The translations under genes were made by a program, and so were the position numbers. Below the pieces are notes generated by a model, which made no database searches, had not been told where the DNA came from, and was given only the letters and a program-made list of their open reading frames with translations. 27,359 bases of DNA from a virus: positions 1-27,359 of the IMG/VR virus record IMGVR_UViG_3300008267_000277. One strand, written 5' to 3'. Below, piece after piece: positions 13,395 to 21,054 of the stretch (positions are counted from its first letter, which is position 1; each line of letters starts with the position of its first letter).

Positions 13395-15206
13395 TTATCT
13401 CAATTCTTGTAAATCAAATGTACGAACACCATCAACAGTGATTTTAGCGTAGAATCTGTTATTAACCATTTTCTTCGCGTATCTTGTCATAATACCTTTA
13501 ATAGGTGTGAAGTTAAATGGATTGTACATTGTAGGTGTTAATTGTAATGGTACATACGGTGCGTAGATGTAACCAGTGTCTAACAATGAAGTACCTTTAT
13601 GACCAATCAAAATTGTGTTTGATGGGAAGTAAGGGTCACGGTAAACTTGGTAACGACCAGCTAAAGTACCTACTCTTTCGATACCCATGTTGTATTGGTC
13701 TTGTTCAGGAGATGCGTTAGATACGTGGAAATATTCTAAATCATCAAAAATAGCTGAAACTTCAGAAGAAACAACAATCCAGTTAGCTCCACCTCTTAAA
13801 GTAGATTTGTGGATTTGTGCTGACAATTGGTTAATTGCTGTAATCAAAGTTTGGTTCCAATCTTTTTGTGTATATGAAGTAGTTAAATTTAAACGTCTCC
13901 ATCCGTTGTAATCCCAACGTAAGTTCCAAGCCGCACCTTTACGTAAATCACGTAAAATTTCACGGTCAATCTCAGCCGCAACTTGTTCAGATAATAATGC
14001 TGTCAATTCAGCTTCAGCATCGATGTTGTGGAACGCCGCAACGTCTTGTGCTAATTCAGGAGACCATTGTGCTCTTAATTTTCTTTCTGTTACAGAAACA
14101 GTAACTGATTCTAAATCGAAAGAAACTTCACCAATTTTGTCTTCGAATTCTAATTCTTCATAACGTCTGAAAACAGATACGAAAGAAGTGTTAGTAGCCG
14201 CACTTGTGATAGTTGTACCAGTGTATCCGTCTAAAGTATCAGCACCACAATTAGCACATACAGGACAAGATAAGTCAACTTCTAAATAGATACATCCGTC
14301 AGCGTCACAAACGTTTTTGAATGAACCACCGTTTCCTGTTGAAGCCCAAGTTGTAGTTGTAGTGTTACCGTAAGAAACGATACCTTTACCATATTGTTGA
14401 GTAACAACACGGAATAATAATGAACCTGTACCAACAGCACAAGGTGTGTCAGCGTCAACCGCTAAACCTGTACTTGCGATAATATGTAAATCAGATAAGA
14501 AAGCTTCAGTATCCATTTCATTTCCATCAGGTCCGATTAATTTACCAGCTCCTGTGTCAGCGAAACCACACATTTTAACGATTACTTTTCTTACATTTTT
14601 ACCATCTAATTCACCATCAGCATCAACTAATGTACCGTTAGACCAAACTTGAACTTTAGTAGTAGCTGTAATAGCTGACCATTGTCCTTTAGAATAATCA
14701 AATAAACCAGCTGGATTTAAACCTGGTTCAGCACCTTCATAAAATAAATCATAAAGATTTTTAGTGTAAGCTCCCGCTTCAGGTGCGTAACCTGCACCTA
14801 CTGCTGGTCCACTTGGTGCTCCAACAGGTGCGTAATGTGCTCCTGATGCGTTTTCAGTACCACCGTTATAACCTTGAATTTTAGGTACGAAGTAGAACAA
14901 TTTACCGATTGGTAAGTTCATAGCTTGTACTGATACGATATCGTTAGCTAACAATTTAGAAAATACACGTCTTACGATAGGGAAAACAACTGTTTCAAAA
15001 GCTCCGTTTGAACCTTCTGAAGTTGCTTCGTTAATCAAGAAAGATGCTTGGTTTTCATATAATTGTGCTACGTTTTCTCTCAAATGTCCTTTAAGGTTTT
15101 CTAAGAAACCTAATTTTTCCCATTTGTTAATAGTGTCTTCTTTGATAACTTTTAAATGTTTTAATCCGATGTTACCAACAAGACCTGATTCTAATAATGC
15201 TCCCAT
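13395..15206 (-). CDS. Major capsid protein, T4 gp23-like
   Basis: 603 residues, somewhat longer than T4 gp23. Residues 1-60 are a helical propeptide ending in QASFLINE|ATSEGS: cleavage after E60 would mirror T4 gp23, which is cut after FLTE at residue 65. Family landmarks follow: VVFPIVRRVFSKLLANDIVS with QAMNLPIGKLFYF, and later LRAQWSPELAQDVAAFHNID with AEAELTALLSEQVAAEIDRE, equivalent to the T4 segment with WSLELAQDLAA. The HK97-type core continues to the end. A cysteine-rich patch (C300, C305, C314, C317, C320; CPVCANC) is unusual for a capsid protein. It follows the scaffold gene by 30 nt in one transcription unit that ends at a strong terminator. Confidence 0.93.
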   Translation of the reverse strand: MGALLESGLVGNIGLKHLKVIKEDTINKWEKLGFLENLKGHLRENVAQLYENQASFLINEATSEGSNGAFETVVFPIVRRVFSKLLANDIVSVQAMNLPIGKLFYFVPKIQGYNGGTENASGAHYAPVGAPSGPAVGAGYAPEAGAYTKNLYDLFYEGAEPGLNPAGLFDYSKGQWSAITATTKVQVWSNGTLVDADGELDGKNVRKVIVKMCGFADTGAGKLIGPDGNEMDTEAFLSDLHIIASTGLAVDADTPCAVGTGSLLFRVVTQQYGKGIVSYGNTTTTTWASTGNGGSFKNVCDADGCIYLEVDLSCPVCANCGADTLDGYTGTTITSAATNTSFVSVFRRYEELEFEDKIGEVSFDLESVTVSVTERKLRAQWSPELAQDVAAFHNIDAEAELTALLSEQVAAEIDREILRDLRKGAAWNLRWDYNGWRRLNLTTSYTQKDWNQTLITAINQLSAQIHKSTLRGGANWIVVSSEVSAIFDDLEYFHVSNASPEQDQYNMGIERVGTLAGRYQVYRDPYFPSNTILIGHKGTSLLDTGYIYAPYVPLQLTPTMYNPFNFTPIKGIMTRYAKKMVNNRFYAKITVDGVRTFDLQELR

Positions 15207-15236
15207 TTTGTTTTGTTTTTATTTTATTTTTTAAGT

Positions 15237-16613
15237 TTATTTTATTTTAGTCATTAAGTCTTTCATTCTTAGGAATTGAGGATTTTCGTAAGTTTTAGAT
15301 TCAATCAAATTAGACGATGAACCAGTTGAAGGAGATTTTTCAATCACATTGCTGATAGACTCGTTAATTTTTTTGTTAGAAAGTTCTTCTTTGACAGTTT
15401 TGTATAGATTTTTTGATTCTTTAATAGTTTCAACACCATCAAATCTGTGTAGAATATTAATTTTCTCTTGTTTAGTTGTAGTATGTTCAGTAAACAAACG
15501 AGTAGCGTAAGCTAAGTTTGAATTAAATACTGCAACTTCATTAAGTTTATTTCTAAAAAGATTTAAGGCTTTTCTATACTCCTCATTTTTTTCTCTTAGA
15601 ATGGTTAATTCTTCAGAACTAACTTCTTCTTTGATTTTAACTCTCATTTTAGGTAAACCTTTTCTTTCAGAATAATTTCTGCTTCCGTTTCCTAATGTTC
15701 GAGCTGATTCTTTAGTTTCCGCTTTTTTAGGTTTGATTTTAAATTCACCATCAAGATTCTCACCTGATTTATCATATTCGAATCCTTTTTTAGCGTCACC
15801 GGTACCCATAGTTTTATCGGCTTTTTTATTAACTGTTTTAAATCCACCTTTTTGAGTTTTGTATGAAAAATTAGGTTTACCCATACCAACACCTTTAGGT
15901 TTAGTAGTAAGTTTAGATTCTACAACTTGTTCGTCATATTCCTCAACACCTTCTTCAGTTTCATCCATTTCAATCTCGTAAATAAATTCATCTTCAGTTT
16001 CACCTTCTTCAGTTTCACCTTCTTCAAAATTTCCTTCAGAAAAAACTCTATCGATAATATCGGTTAGTTCTTCTTCAGAATATTTTTCGTCAGATTCTTC
16101 TTCAGTCATTTCATATGATTCATCTTCTAAAGTTTCATCATATTCTGACTCTTTAACTATCATATATTCTTTTCCGGTTGAATTATCTTTAAAATTAATG
16201 TTACCAGATGTGTCTTTTTTAACAATAACTTCATCGTTATCGTCCATTAGTTCGAATACACGTAAAACTTCTTCGTCACTAATATCTTCACCTGTCAAAT
16301 CGATAGGTTCCATATCAACATCTTCTTGGTCATCAACTTCAAAATTATCAATTTCAGCTTCGTCTGATAAGTCAGTATCTTCTACTTCAGTGTCTTCTAC
16401 TTCAGTATCTTCTACTTCATCAGAGTTAACATCCATTTCCATGTCATCAATCTGTTCTTCGTCTTCTTGTTCGAATAAAGATTCTTTTACTAATTCTTTA
16501 ATTTCTGTTCTCATAGTTGAGGCCAGTATTCCTTTTGCATTTTCTTTGACAGCTTCTTCCAAGTTTTTAATTTGGATAATTGTGTCATCTACTAAAGATT
16601 TTTCGTTTGCCAT
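15237..16613 (-). CDS. Prohead scaffold/core protein (gp22-like role)
   Basis: 458 residues. A helical N-terminus (1-50, including VKENAKGILASTMRTEIKEL) is followed by an extremely acidic region (about 50-235) built partly from short repeats: VEDTE units near 70-85 and EEGET units near 200. A basic, Gly-rich stretch (about 235-320) comes next, then a long helical C-terminus with NEEYRKALNLFRNKLNEVAV. An acidic, helical, low-complexity protein directly upstream of the capsid gene and downstream of the protease is what a T4 gp22-like core scaffold looks like; in T4 it is digested by the protease during maturation. Assignment is from position and composition, since scaffolds diverge fast. Confidence 0.78.
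   Translation of the reverse strand: MANEKSLVDDTIIQIKNLEEAVKENAKGILASTMRTEIKELVKESLFEQEDEEQIDDMEMDVNSDEVEDTEVEDTEVEDTDLSDEAEIDNFEVDDQEDVDMEPIDLTGEDISDEEVLRVFELMDDNDEVIVKKDTSGNINFKDNSTGKEYMIVKESEYDETLEDESYEMTEEESDEKYSEEELTDIIDRVFSEGNFEEGETEEGETEDEFIYEIEMDETEEGVEEYDEQVVESKLTTKPKGVGMGKPNFSYKTQKGGFKTVNKKADKTMGTGDAKKGFEYDKSGENLDGEFKIKPKKAETKESARTLGNGSRNYSERKGLPKMRVKIKEEVSSEELTILREKNEEYRKALNLFRNKLNEVAVFNSNLAYATRLFTEHTTTKQEKINILHRFDGVETIKESKNLYKTVKEELSNKKINESISNVIEKSPSTGSSSNLIESKTYENPQFLRMKDLMTKIK
16375..16425 (-). repeat. Tandem 15-bp repeat encoding VEDTE in the scaffold gene
   Basis: About three adjacent units of the type CTTCTACTTCAGTGT on the plus strand encode repeated EVEDT in the acidic part of the scaffold. 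A second 15-bp duplication (EEGET) lies near 15992-16023. Both look like replication-slippage expansions of an already acidic linker. Confidence 0.7.
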
Positions 16614-16631
16614 TTATTAATATTTTATTAA

Positions 16632-16639
16632 ATAAATAT
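16632..16639 (-). promoter_or_regulatory. Candidate late-promoter octamer ATATTTAT for scaffold-capsid
   Basis: On the minus strand it lies 18 nt before the scaffold start and is followed by TTAATAAAA. A terminator for the upstream genes sits about 60 bp before it, so the scaffold and capsid genes need a promoter here, and this is the only motif-like candidate. Confidence 0.55.
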
Positions 16640-16700
16640 GTACTAATTTTAAAAAAGTTCAATCAAAAAGTTTGATTATGTCATTTTTTTTTATTAAACA

Positions 16701-16729
16701 AAAAAAAGGAGGGTAATAACCCTCCTTTT
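16701..16729 (-). terminator. Intrinsic terminator before the scaffold gene
   Basis: AAAAGGAGGG pairs with CCCTCCTTTT around TAATAA; the minus transcript then runs into seven U's. It ends the protease/DUF4494-like unit and isolates the scaffold-capsid unit. Confidence 0.87.
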
Positions 16730-16748
16730 ACTATTAAATTTTAATTTT

Positions 16749-16967
16749 TTACTGTTCAATCACTTCATCAATCTTACTTTCGACGATACCTGTGATTCTC
16801 CAATCAGTTGCGTAGTTTTCATAAACTTTAGTTACTTTTGCTTCAACATCCGTTGGTGAATAACCTCTAACTAATTTTTCTTCTTTAACTTTTTTTACTT
16901 TTCCTGATTCATTATCAACTAAATCAGATGAGATTTTAGCGACGAAATATTTTTCTCCTTGTTCCAT
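16749..16967 (-). CDS. Small DUF4494-like protein, 72 aa
   Basis: The pattern EKYFVAKISSD, then VKEEKLVRGYSPTDVEAKVT (about 27-46), then WRITGIVESKIDEVIEQ resembles the Bacteroidota DUF4494 family: an aromatic-starting strand, a repeat of [K/E]xY.V.a.S.tEAE type, and a closing strand with I...  It is shorter than the bacterial proteins I know of. It follows the protease gene by 14 nt and precedes a terminator, so it is made with the protease. The function is unknown in both the family and here; a small head-assembly accessory is a guess from position. Confidence 0.5.
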   Translation of the reverse strand: MEQGEKYFVAKISSDLVDNESGKVKKVKEEKLVRGYSPTDVEAKVTKVYENYATDWRITGIVESKIDEVIEQ

Positions 16968-16981
16968 AATTTATATATTTT

Positions 16982-17710
16982 TTATCTAATACCTAAATAA
17001 TCGTTTAATTTTTTCATTAAGTCAAGCGACTTGTTAGTATTGTCAGTCACATTAGACTCATTCCTTTTTTGTTTTTCTTCTTCAATATTCTCATCGAATT
17101 TATGTCTATCATTAGGGTCTAAGAATAGATAAGCCCCAGGTGTTGAAGGTGATGAAACTAAATCAAAACAAATTAATTCAAAATCATCTTGAACTTCATT
17201 TTGTTCTCCAACCTTTTTAAGTGACCCAACTCCTCTTGATGATATACCTAATGTTACACCTTGTCTTAAATAATTGGCCGCCATATCGCCTTTTGTAGAA
17301 ACGATACCTCTTTCATGGAATCCGGGACTTGTTAATAACTTTAATTTACCCATTAAAACATTCCCATCCCACCATACTTCAGTGATAATGTGAGAAACCC
17401 TATCTAAATCAATTAATGACGATTCTGGATGATTTAATTCTGATAATGAAACACCTTTTTCAATTAATTTTTTATAGTTGTCGGCTTCTCTTTTTAATAT
17501 ACGTTCAGGATAAACTCTACCATTTCTGTTAGGTGTATTGTATTTTTGTAACACGGCGTAAAACTCAAATGGTTTTGAATGGTCTAAATTACCTTTAGAT
17601 TCATTAATCATTTTAGCATTAAACTCATGATTTGGCGATATATGACCAGCATCGTATTCAATAAGAATACCTCTCCCAACCTCAGTTGGATTTAAAACTT
17701 TTAAATTCAT
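16982..17710 (-). CDS. Prohead maturation protease, T4 gp21-like
   Basis: 242 residues. ELNHPESS (91-98) supplies the likely catalytic His94, GISSRGVGS (155-163) the likely catalytic Ser, and CFDLVSSPSTPG (181-192) a conserved Asp/Ser-Pro segment, all in the order expected of gp21-type prohead proteases. GRVYPERIL (64-72) is another familiar segment. In T4 this enzyme cuts capsid, core and internal proteins after [L/I]xE. It lies between portal and scaffold genes, as in T4. MINESKG (34-40) in its own N-terminal part may be a self-processing site. The charged C-terminal 40 residues may be removed on activation. Confidence 0.88.
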   Translation of the reverse strand: MNLKVLNPTEVGRGILIEYDAGHISPNHEFNAKMINESKGNLDHSKPFEFYAVLQKYNTPNRNGRVYPERILKREADNYKKLIEKGVSLSELNHPESSLIDLDRVSHIITEVWWDGNVLMGKLKLLTSPGFHERGIVSTKGDMAANYLRQGVTLGISSRGVGSLKKVGEQNEVQDDFELICFDLVSSPSTPGAYLFLDPNDRHKFDENIEEEKQKRNESNVTDNTNKSLDLMKKLNDYLGIR

Positions 17711-17729
17711 TTTAATGTTTTTTTATATA

Positions 17730-17737
17730 ATAAATAT
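17730..17737 (-). promoter_or_regulatory. Candidate late-promoter octamer ATATTTAT for the protease
   Basis: On the minus strand it lies 19 nt before the protease start, overlapping by one base the stop codon of the upstream 156 aa gene, and is followed by TATATAAAAAAAC. Confidence 0.45.
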
Positions 17738-18207
17738 TATACAACTTCAATTTGTATAATTTCCGGTGTTGTTTTATTAGTTTTAGTTAAACTAAATGTG
17801 AAATATTTATTTTTATAAAAGTTTTCATCAAAAATTATTTTAGTGATTTCTTTAATAGATTCTTTTACTTCATTAGATTTAAAATCAATATTTTCATCAT
17901 TCACGAAAAAATTAACCTCTAAATTCATAAATGATTTTTTACCTTTAATTAAACCGCTTGACCTTAAATCTAAGTCAACTATAAATTTATCATCGAAAAT
18001 TGTATCGTTAATTTTATCATATATAGAATGTTTAATACTTCTACTTAAATTTAAAACTACTCTAGTCCAATTATCCGAATCAATTTTAGGTTCAACCCAT
18101 GTCTGAATATTTAAATATAGGGATTTTAAAGTTATGGAATCGACTGTTCCATATATTGTTTTTGCGGTCTTAAAACCTTGTACTTTTGAAGTTTTTCCTT
18201 TTTTCAT
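17737..18207 (-). CDS. Conserved-looking hypothetical protein, 156 aa
   Basis: I place the start at the ATG at 18207 (MKKGKTSKVQG). The frame stays open upstream to 18423, but that extension is antisense to the bS21 gene, is hydrophobic and has no box before it. The product has TAKTIYGTVDSITLKSLYLN (14-33), NIQTWVEPKID, LDLRSSGLIKGKKSFMNLEV (about 85-104) and a C-terminal FTFSLTKTNKTTPEI. It is mixed alpha/beta with no membrane span and no visible catalytic motif. Located between the portal-side genes and the protease, it is probably a head-assembly or virion component. I do not recognise a named family. Confidence 0.65.
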   Translation of the reverse strand: MKKGKTSKVQGFKTAKTIYGTVDSITLKSLYLNIQTWVEPKIDSDNWTRVVLNLSRSIKHSIYDKINDTIFDDKFIVDLDLRSSGLIKGKKSFMNLEVNFFVNDENIDFKSNEVKESIKEITKIIFDENFYKNKYFTFSLTKTNKTTPEIIQIEVV

Positions 18208-18221
18208 TATTATTTCATATA

Positions 18222-18229
18222 ATAAATGT
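18222..18229 (-). promoter_or_regulatory. Candidate late-promoter octamer, one mismatch (ACATTTAT)
   Basis: On the minus strand it lies 14 nt before the chosen start at 18207, which supports that start. It shares a 70-bp divergent spacer with the box for bS21. Confidence 0.4.
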
Positions 18230-18250
18230 TTATTTTTATAAAACATAAGG

Positions 18251-18258
18251 ATATTTAC
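18251..18258 (+). promoter_or_regulatory. Candidate promoter octamer for bS21, one mismatch (ATATTTAC)
   Basis: It lies 19 nt before the bS21 ATG and is preceded by TAAGG. The purine-rich TAAGGA at about 18246-18251 is some 26 nt from the ATG, too far to act as a Shine-Dalgarno sequence. Confidence 0.4.
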
Positions 18259-18277
18259 ATATAAAGTCAAAAAATAT

Positions 18278-18466
18278 ATGATAGTAGTAAAAGTAGATAA
18301 AGGTATTGAAAGAGCATTAAAACAATACAAAAGTAAAATAATAAAAACGAGACAATTGTCAGAATTGGTTAATAGAAAAGAATTCATTAAACCTTCTGTA
18401 AAAAAAAGAAACGCACTTAACAAAGCTAAGTACGTTCAAAAAAATTATAATTACGAGGTAGATTAA
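18278..18466 (+). CDS. rpsU: Phage-encoded 30S ribosomal protein bS21
   Basis: 62 residues, the usual bS21 length. MIVVKVDKGIERALKQYKSK (1-20), then IKTRQLSELVNRKEFIKPSV (21-40) and KKRNALNKAKYVQ (41-53), follow the bS21 layout: a short strand, basic helix, KPSVKKR turn and second basic helix. The KPSVKKR and KAxYVQ features are those of Bacteroidota bS21. In that phylum bS21 lies next to the 16S rRNA 3' end and takes part in hiding the anti-Shine-Dalgarno sequence, so a viral copy could retune which mRNAs the host ribosome starts on. It is the only plus-strand gene inside the minus-strand head module, with its own promoter-like box, and its stop overlaps that of the convergent 238 aa gene by 3 nt. 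Confidence 0.88.
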   Translation: MIVVKVDKGIERALKQYKSKIIKTRQLSELVNRKEFIKPSVKKRNALNKAKYVQKNYNYEVD

Positions 18467-19179
18467 ATATTTTCGTTTAGAGTTTTTAATTTATAGTAAT
18501 TTAATTTATCGTAGTTTTCATTATTAACCTTATTAAGAGTCTCTATAATTGTACTCTTAGTTTTTTCATCTTGCTCAGTCTTTTCCATTTCATTTAATTT
18601 ACTAATAACACTTTCTTTTATTGTATTATATTCTTTAATTAAAATTTCATCATTAATTGAAAATATTTGAGAAAGTTCTTTCTTTTCAGATTCACTTAAC
18701 GTATTAATGTATTTATTAATTGTTTTATTAGCAACATTAACCATAGTACTAATTGGTACTTCAATAGTTTCTGTTACTAATGGAGGATTCTTTACTAGTG
18801 ATTCAGAAATGATTTTTTTAGTCTTAACTTTTTCTTCAATCGTTAAAACATTACTTGAAAATAATTTATCTATATTTTCATACGAATTTTCAACAATAAC
18901 ATCTTTAACCCAATTATTTAATTTTTTTAAATCCTCTGATTTAATAGATTTAATTGTTTTTTCATACACTGAAACTGACTCTGTGATATAATCATTCACC
19001 AATGATTCATTGATGCCTTTATTAGATGTTAAATCATCATATAGATAATATAATTTACTAATATTTTTATTTTTTAAAACTAAACTTTTAAAGTTTAATA
19101 ACTCCTCTTTAAAAGAACCTTTTTTATAAGATTCTAATAAATGGTTTTCGATTTTTGATTTTAATATTCCGAATTTCAT
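18463..19179 (-). CDS. Putative head-core protein, 238 aa
   Basis: A charged, almost wholly helical protein rich in Lys, Glu, Asn and Ser. MKFGILKSKIENHLLE|SYKK at the N-terminus carries an LxE|S site at residue 16, and further sites of the same form recur (GINESLVND near 55). It continues with LKKLNNWVKDVIVENSYENI (about 85-105) and ends in helices with ESVISKLNEMEK. It lies between portal and protease, where T4 has its small core genes 67 and 68. The layout fits a prohead core/internal component that the protease would process, although no sequence family was recognised. It has an ATATTTAT box 16 nt upstream. Confidence 0.6.
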   Translation of the reverse strand: MKFGILKSKIENHLLESYKKGSFKEELLNFKSLVLKNKNISKLYYLYDDLTSNKGINESLVNDYITESVSVYEKTIKSIKSEDLKKLNNWVKDVIVENSYENIDKLFSSNVLTIEEKVKTKKIISESLVKNPPLVTETIEVPISTMVNVANKTINKYINTLSESEKKELSQIFSINDEILIKEYNTIKESVISKLNEMEKTEQDEKTKSTIIETLNKVNNENYDKLNYYKLKTLNENI

Positions 19180-19195
19180 CTGTTTGTTTTATTAT

Positions 19196-19203
19196 ATAAA
19201 TAT
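19196..19203 (-). promoter_or_regulatory. Candidate late-promoter octamer ATATTTAT
   Basis: On the minus strand it lies 16 nt before the start at 19179, touches the portal stop codon and is followed by ATAATAAAAC, nearly the same downstream sequence as at 7639 and 9139. Confidence 0.5.
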
Positions 19204-20999
19204 TAGTCTTTTAAAAGTTTATTTAATTGTTCCTCAATATCTCCTAAAGAATTTTTACCTTTAGATAAATCAATAAAACTATCCTCATCAAATATTGAGT
19301 CATTTTCTAATAATATTTTTAAATTATCTCGATTAAATGATTCAGGTGTTACTGCGGATTCTGATGGTGGTGTACTCATTTCACCTCCCCCGAATTCTTC
19401 GCCACCTGATGGTGGTGGAGGTGGTGTTGATGACGCACTTTGTGTTGTACCTGAAGAATTACCATATAATTTATCGATATTATCAAATACACCCGTATGT
19501 GTAATAATAGTTGGTGTATTAGTTAATTCAGAACCAACTGCTTTTTCAACACGTTGTTGTTGTAAATCCAATTTAATTTCATCGTCAGAAAACCCTAAAA
19601 TATGTTTTTTAGCCCAAGATACTGAAACAGGTGCTATACCTTCAATAGGTGTTACCGCGTCTTTATAAAGTAAAACTTTTTCTTTCCAAACATCAACTTT
19701 CAATAAATCGGCTTGTGTTGATGGGTTAGTTAACATTAATGTGAAATTAGATAACTCATCTTCAAAACCCAATAAGAACAAATGGATAATTGCTATTTTA
19801 TTTAATTCAGCAATCATTGATTTTTGAATTCTATTAATAGTTCTAGCAAATCTAATATCCATTAATGACAAATCTTTACCACCACCAACAGGTTCTTCAA
19901 AACCTAAAAACGCTTTAGGAACTCTAAGAGCTGTTAACAATTTCTTTTGTATGTATTCAATATCGGCAATTTCAGATAAATTTTGTGCGCCGGCTAAAGT
20001 TTCTATTGGAGACGCTTGAGCGGCATCACGAACAGGGATAAAATAATCTTGGTCAACCGCCATTTGATTAAAACGTAAATCAACATTACCTGTTTTACTA
20101 TCAACAACTTGGTCTCTTTTAAATTTATTGGCGACACGTTGTACATATGGTTCAACATCCTTATCATCCATATTACCAACAAACACTTTAAATACACGTC
20201 TTTCAGGTGCTCTTGATGTCCTATATATTAACATAGCATCTTCAGATAATAATAATTGTTTCCAAATACGTCTAGCCTTTTCTAACATAGATGTTCCGTA
20301 AGGTAGTTTTCTATCATCACCTAATAATCTAAAATGAGCTATCTCCCAAGAATTAAATTCCATGTCTTTAATTTTCCATTTAAAACGAAGTCCCCTATGT
20401 TCAACAGGGTCTTCAACATTTTGAGTTCTAGCTGCCATACCACGTTCTAATCTTTCAATTTCGATGTTTGGTAATTGCATACAACCAATAATACCTTTCT
20501 CAGTGTCTAATTTTAAGTAAACGAAATTATCACCGTATTTACAAGTATTTCTCACCCACATAGGTAAGTTAGTATTAATGTCTAACGAATTGTTGAATAA
20601 GTCGGTTAAAATTGATTTAATACGTTTAGATTCTGAGTATATTTGTAACATATAACCATTTTGGTTAACTGTTGTTGATTCTTCGGCATAAATGTCTAAT
20701 GCTGCCGAAATTTCAGGGGTATACTCCATAGATTCGTAATCATAAAATGAAGCTAAACGTGTCGGTTCATAATATATAGCTTGAGTGTATAGATTACTTT
20801 CAATCTTAGTCCATTGATTACCTAAATAATAGGTCTGTTGTGCTTGTAATTTTTCCCGTTCATAATCTTGTTTTGATGTTGTTTTTAACAACTCATTTTT
20901 ATCAAATTTATATGTTGGGTAATCTTGATTTAGTAACGAATTAGGACCAAATGCTTGGGATAATCGTTGCCAAACTGTTAAATTTTTATCGTTTGCCAT
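19203..20999 (-). CDS. Portal protein, T4 gp20-like
   Basis: 598 residues, slightly longer than T4 gp20. The N-terminal part contains YYEPTRLASFYDYESMEYTP (about 75-94) and EISAALDIYAEESTT, the portal landmark region. The middle has WEIAHFRLLGDDRKLPYG-type residues (about 218-235) and AMLIYRTSRAPERRVFKVFV (about 255-275), typical of gp20. Toward the end VPKAFLGFEEPVGGGKDLSL (about 365-385) precedes a stem/crown region. The C-terminal 100 residues are Pro/Gly/Ser-rich (STPPPPPSGGEEFGGG) and then acidic, probably disordered. The protein forms the dodecameric DNA gate at the capsid vertex and docks the terminase. It lies 55 nt downstream of the terminase gene. Confidence 0.92.
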   Translation of the reverse strand: MANDKNLTVWQRLSQAFGPNSLLNQDYPTYKFDKNELLKTTSKQDYEREKLQAQQTYYLGNQWTKIESNLYTQAIYYEPTRLASFYDYESMEYTPEISAALDIYAEESTTVNQNGYMLQIYSESKRIKSILTDLFNNSLDINTNLPMWVRNTCKYGDNFVYLKLDTEKGIIGCMQLPNIEIERLERGMAARTQNVEDPVEHRGLRFKWKIKDMEFNSWEIAHFRLLGDDRKLPYGTSMLEKARRIWKQLLLSEDAMLIYRTSRAPERRVFKVFVGNMDDKDVEPYVQRVANKFKRDQVVDSKTGNVDLRFNQMAVDQDYFIPVRDAAQASPIETLAGAQNLSEIADIEYIQKKLLTALRVPKAFLGFEEPVGGGKDLSLMDIRFARTINRIQKSMIAELNKIAIIHLFLLGFEDELSNFTLMLTNPSTQADLLKVDVWKEKVLLYKDAVTPIEGIAPVSVSWAKKHILGFSDDEIKLDLQQQRVEKAVGSELTNTPTIITHTGVFDNIDKLYGNSSGTTQSASSTPPPPPSGGEEFGGGEMSTPPSESAVTPESFNRDNLKILLENDSIFDEDSFIDLSKGKNSLGDIEEQLNKLLKD

Positions 21000-21054
21000 A
21001 TAGTTAATTTAATTATTTTTGTTTATTATTAAATAGTATAATCATAATAATTAA

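Noticed and set aside
15992-16425. Short repeats in the scaffold gene as a CRISPR array or regulatory repeat
   Set aside because: The 15-bp units are adjacent, in frame and encode VEDTE/EEGET in an acidic linker, with no spacers.
16198-16620. Plus-strand open frame of 140 codons, Ser-rich, opposite the scaffold gene
   Set aside because: It is the reverse image of the acidic Asp/Glu repeat codons (TCT/TCA from AGA/TGA complements). No promoter and no protein-like composition.
16968-16981. TATAAATT before the 72 aa gene as a T4-type late promoter
   Set aside because: It touches the ATG, so transcription would start inside the gene, and the gene is only 14 nt behind the protease in the same unit.
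18241-18256. TAAGGA as Shine-Dalgarno sequence for bS21
   Set aside because: It is about 26 nt from the ATG, too far for normal pairing. Host bS21 genes in Bacteroidota can have a strong one, but it is not seen at the right place here.
18208-18423. N-terminal extension of the 156 aa minus-strand protein (72 extra residues, hydrophobic)
   Set aside because: It is antisense to the bS21 gene, and the shorter start at 18207 has its own promoter-like box at the usual distance. The extension is most likely chance open frame.
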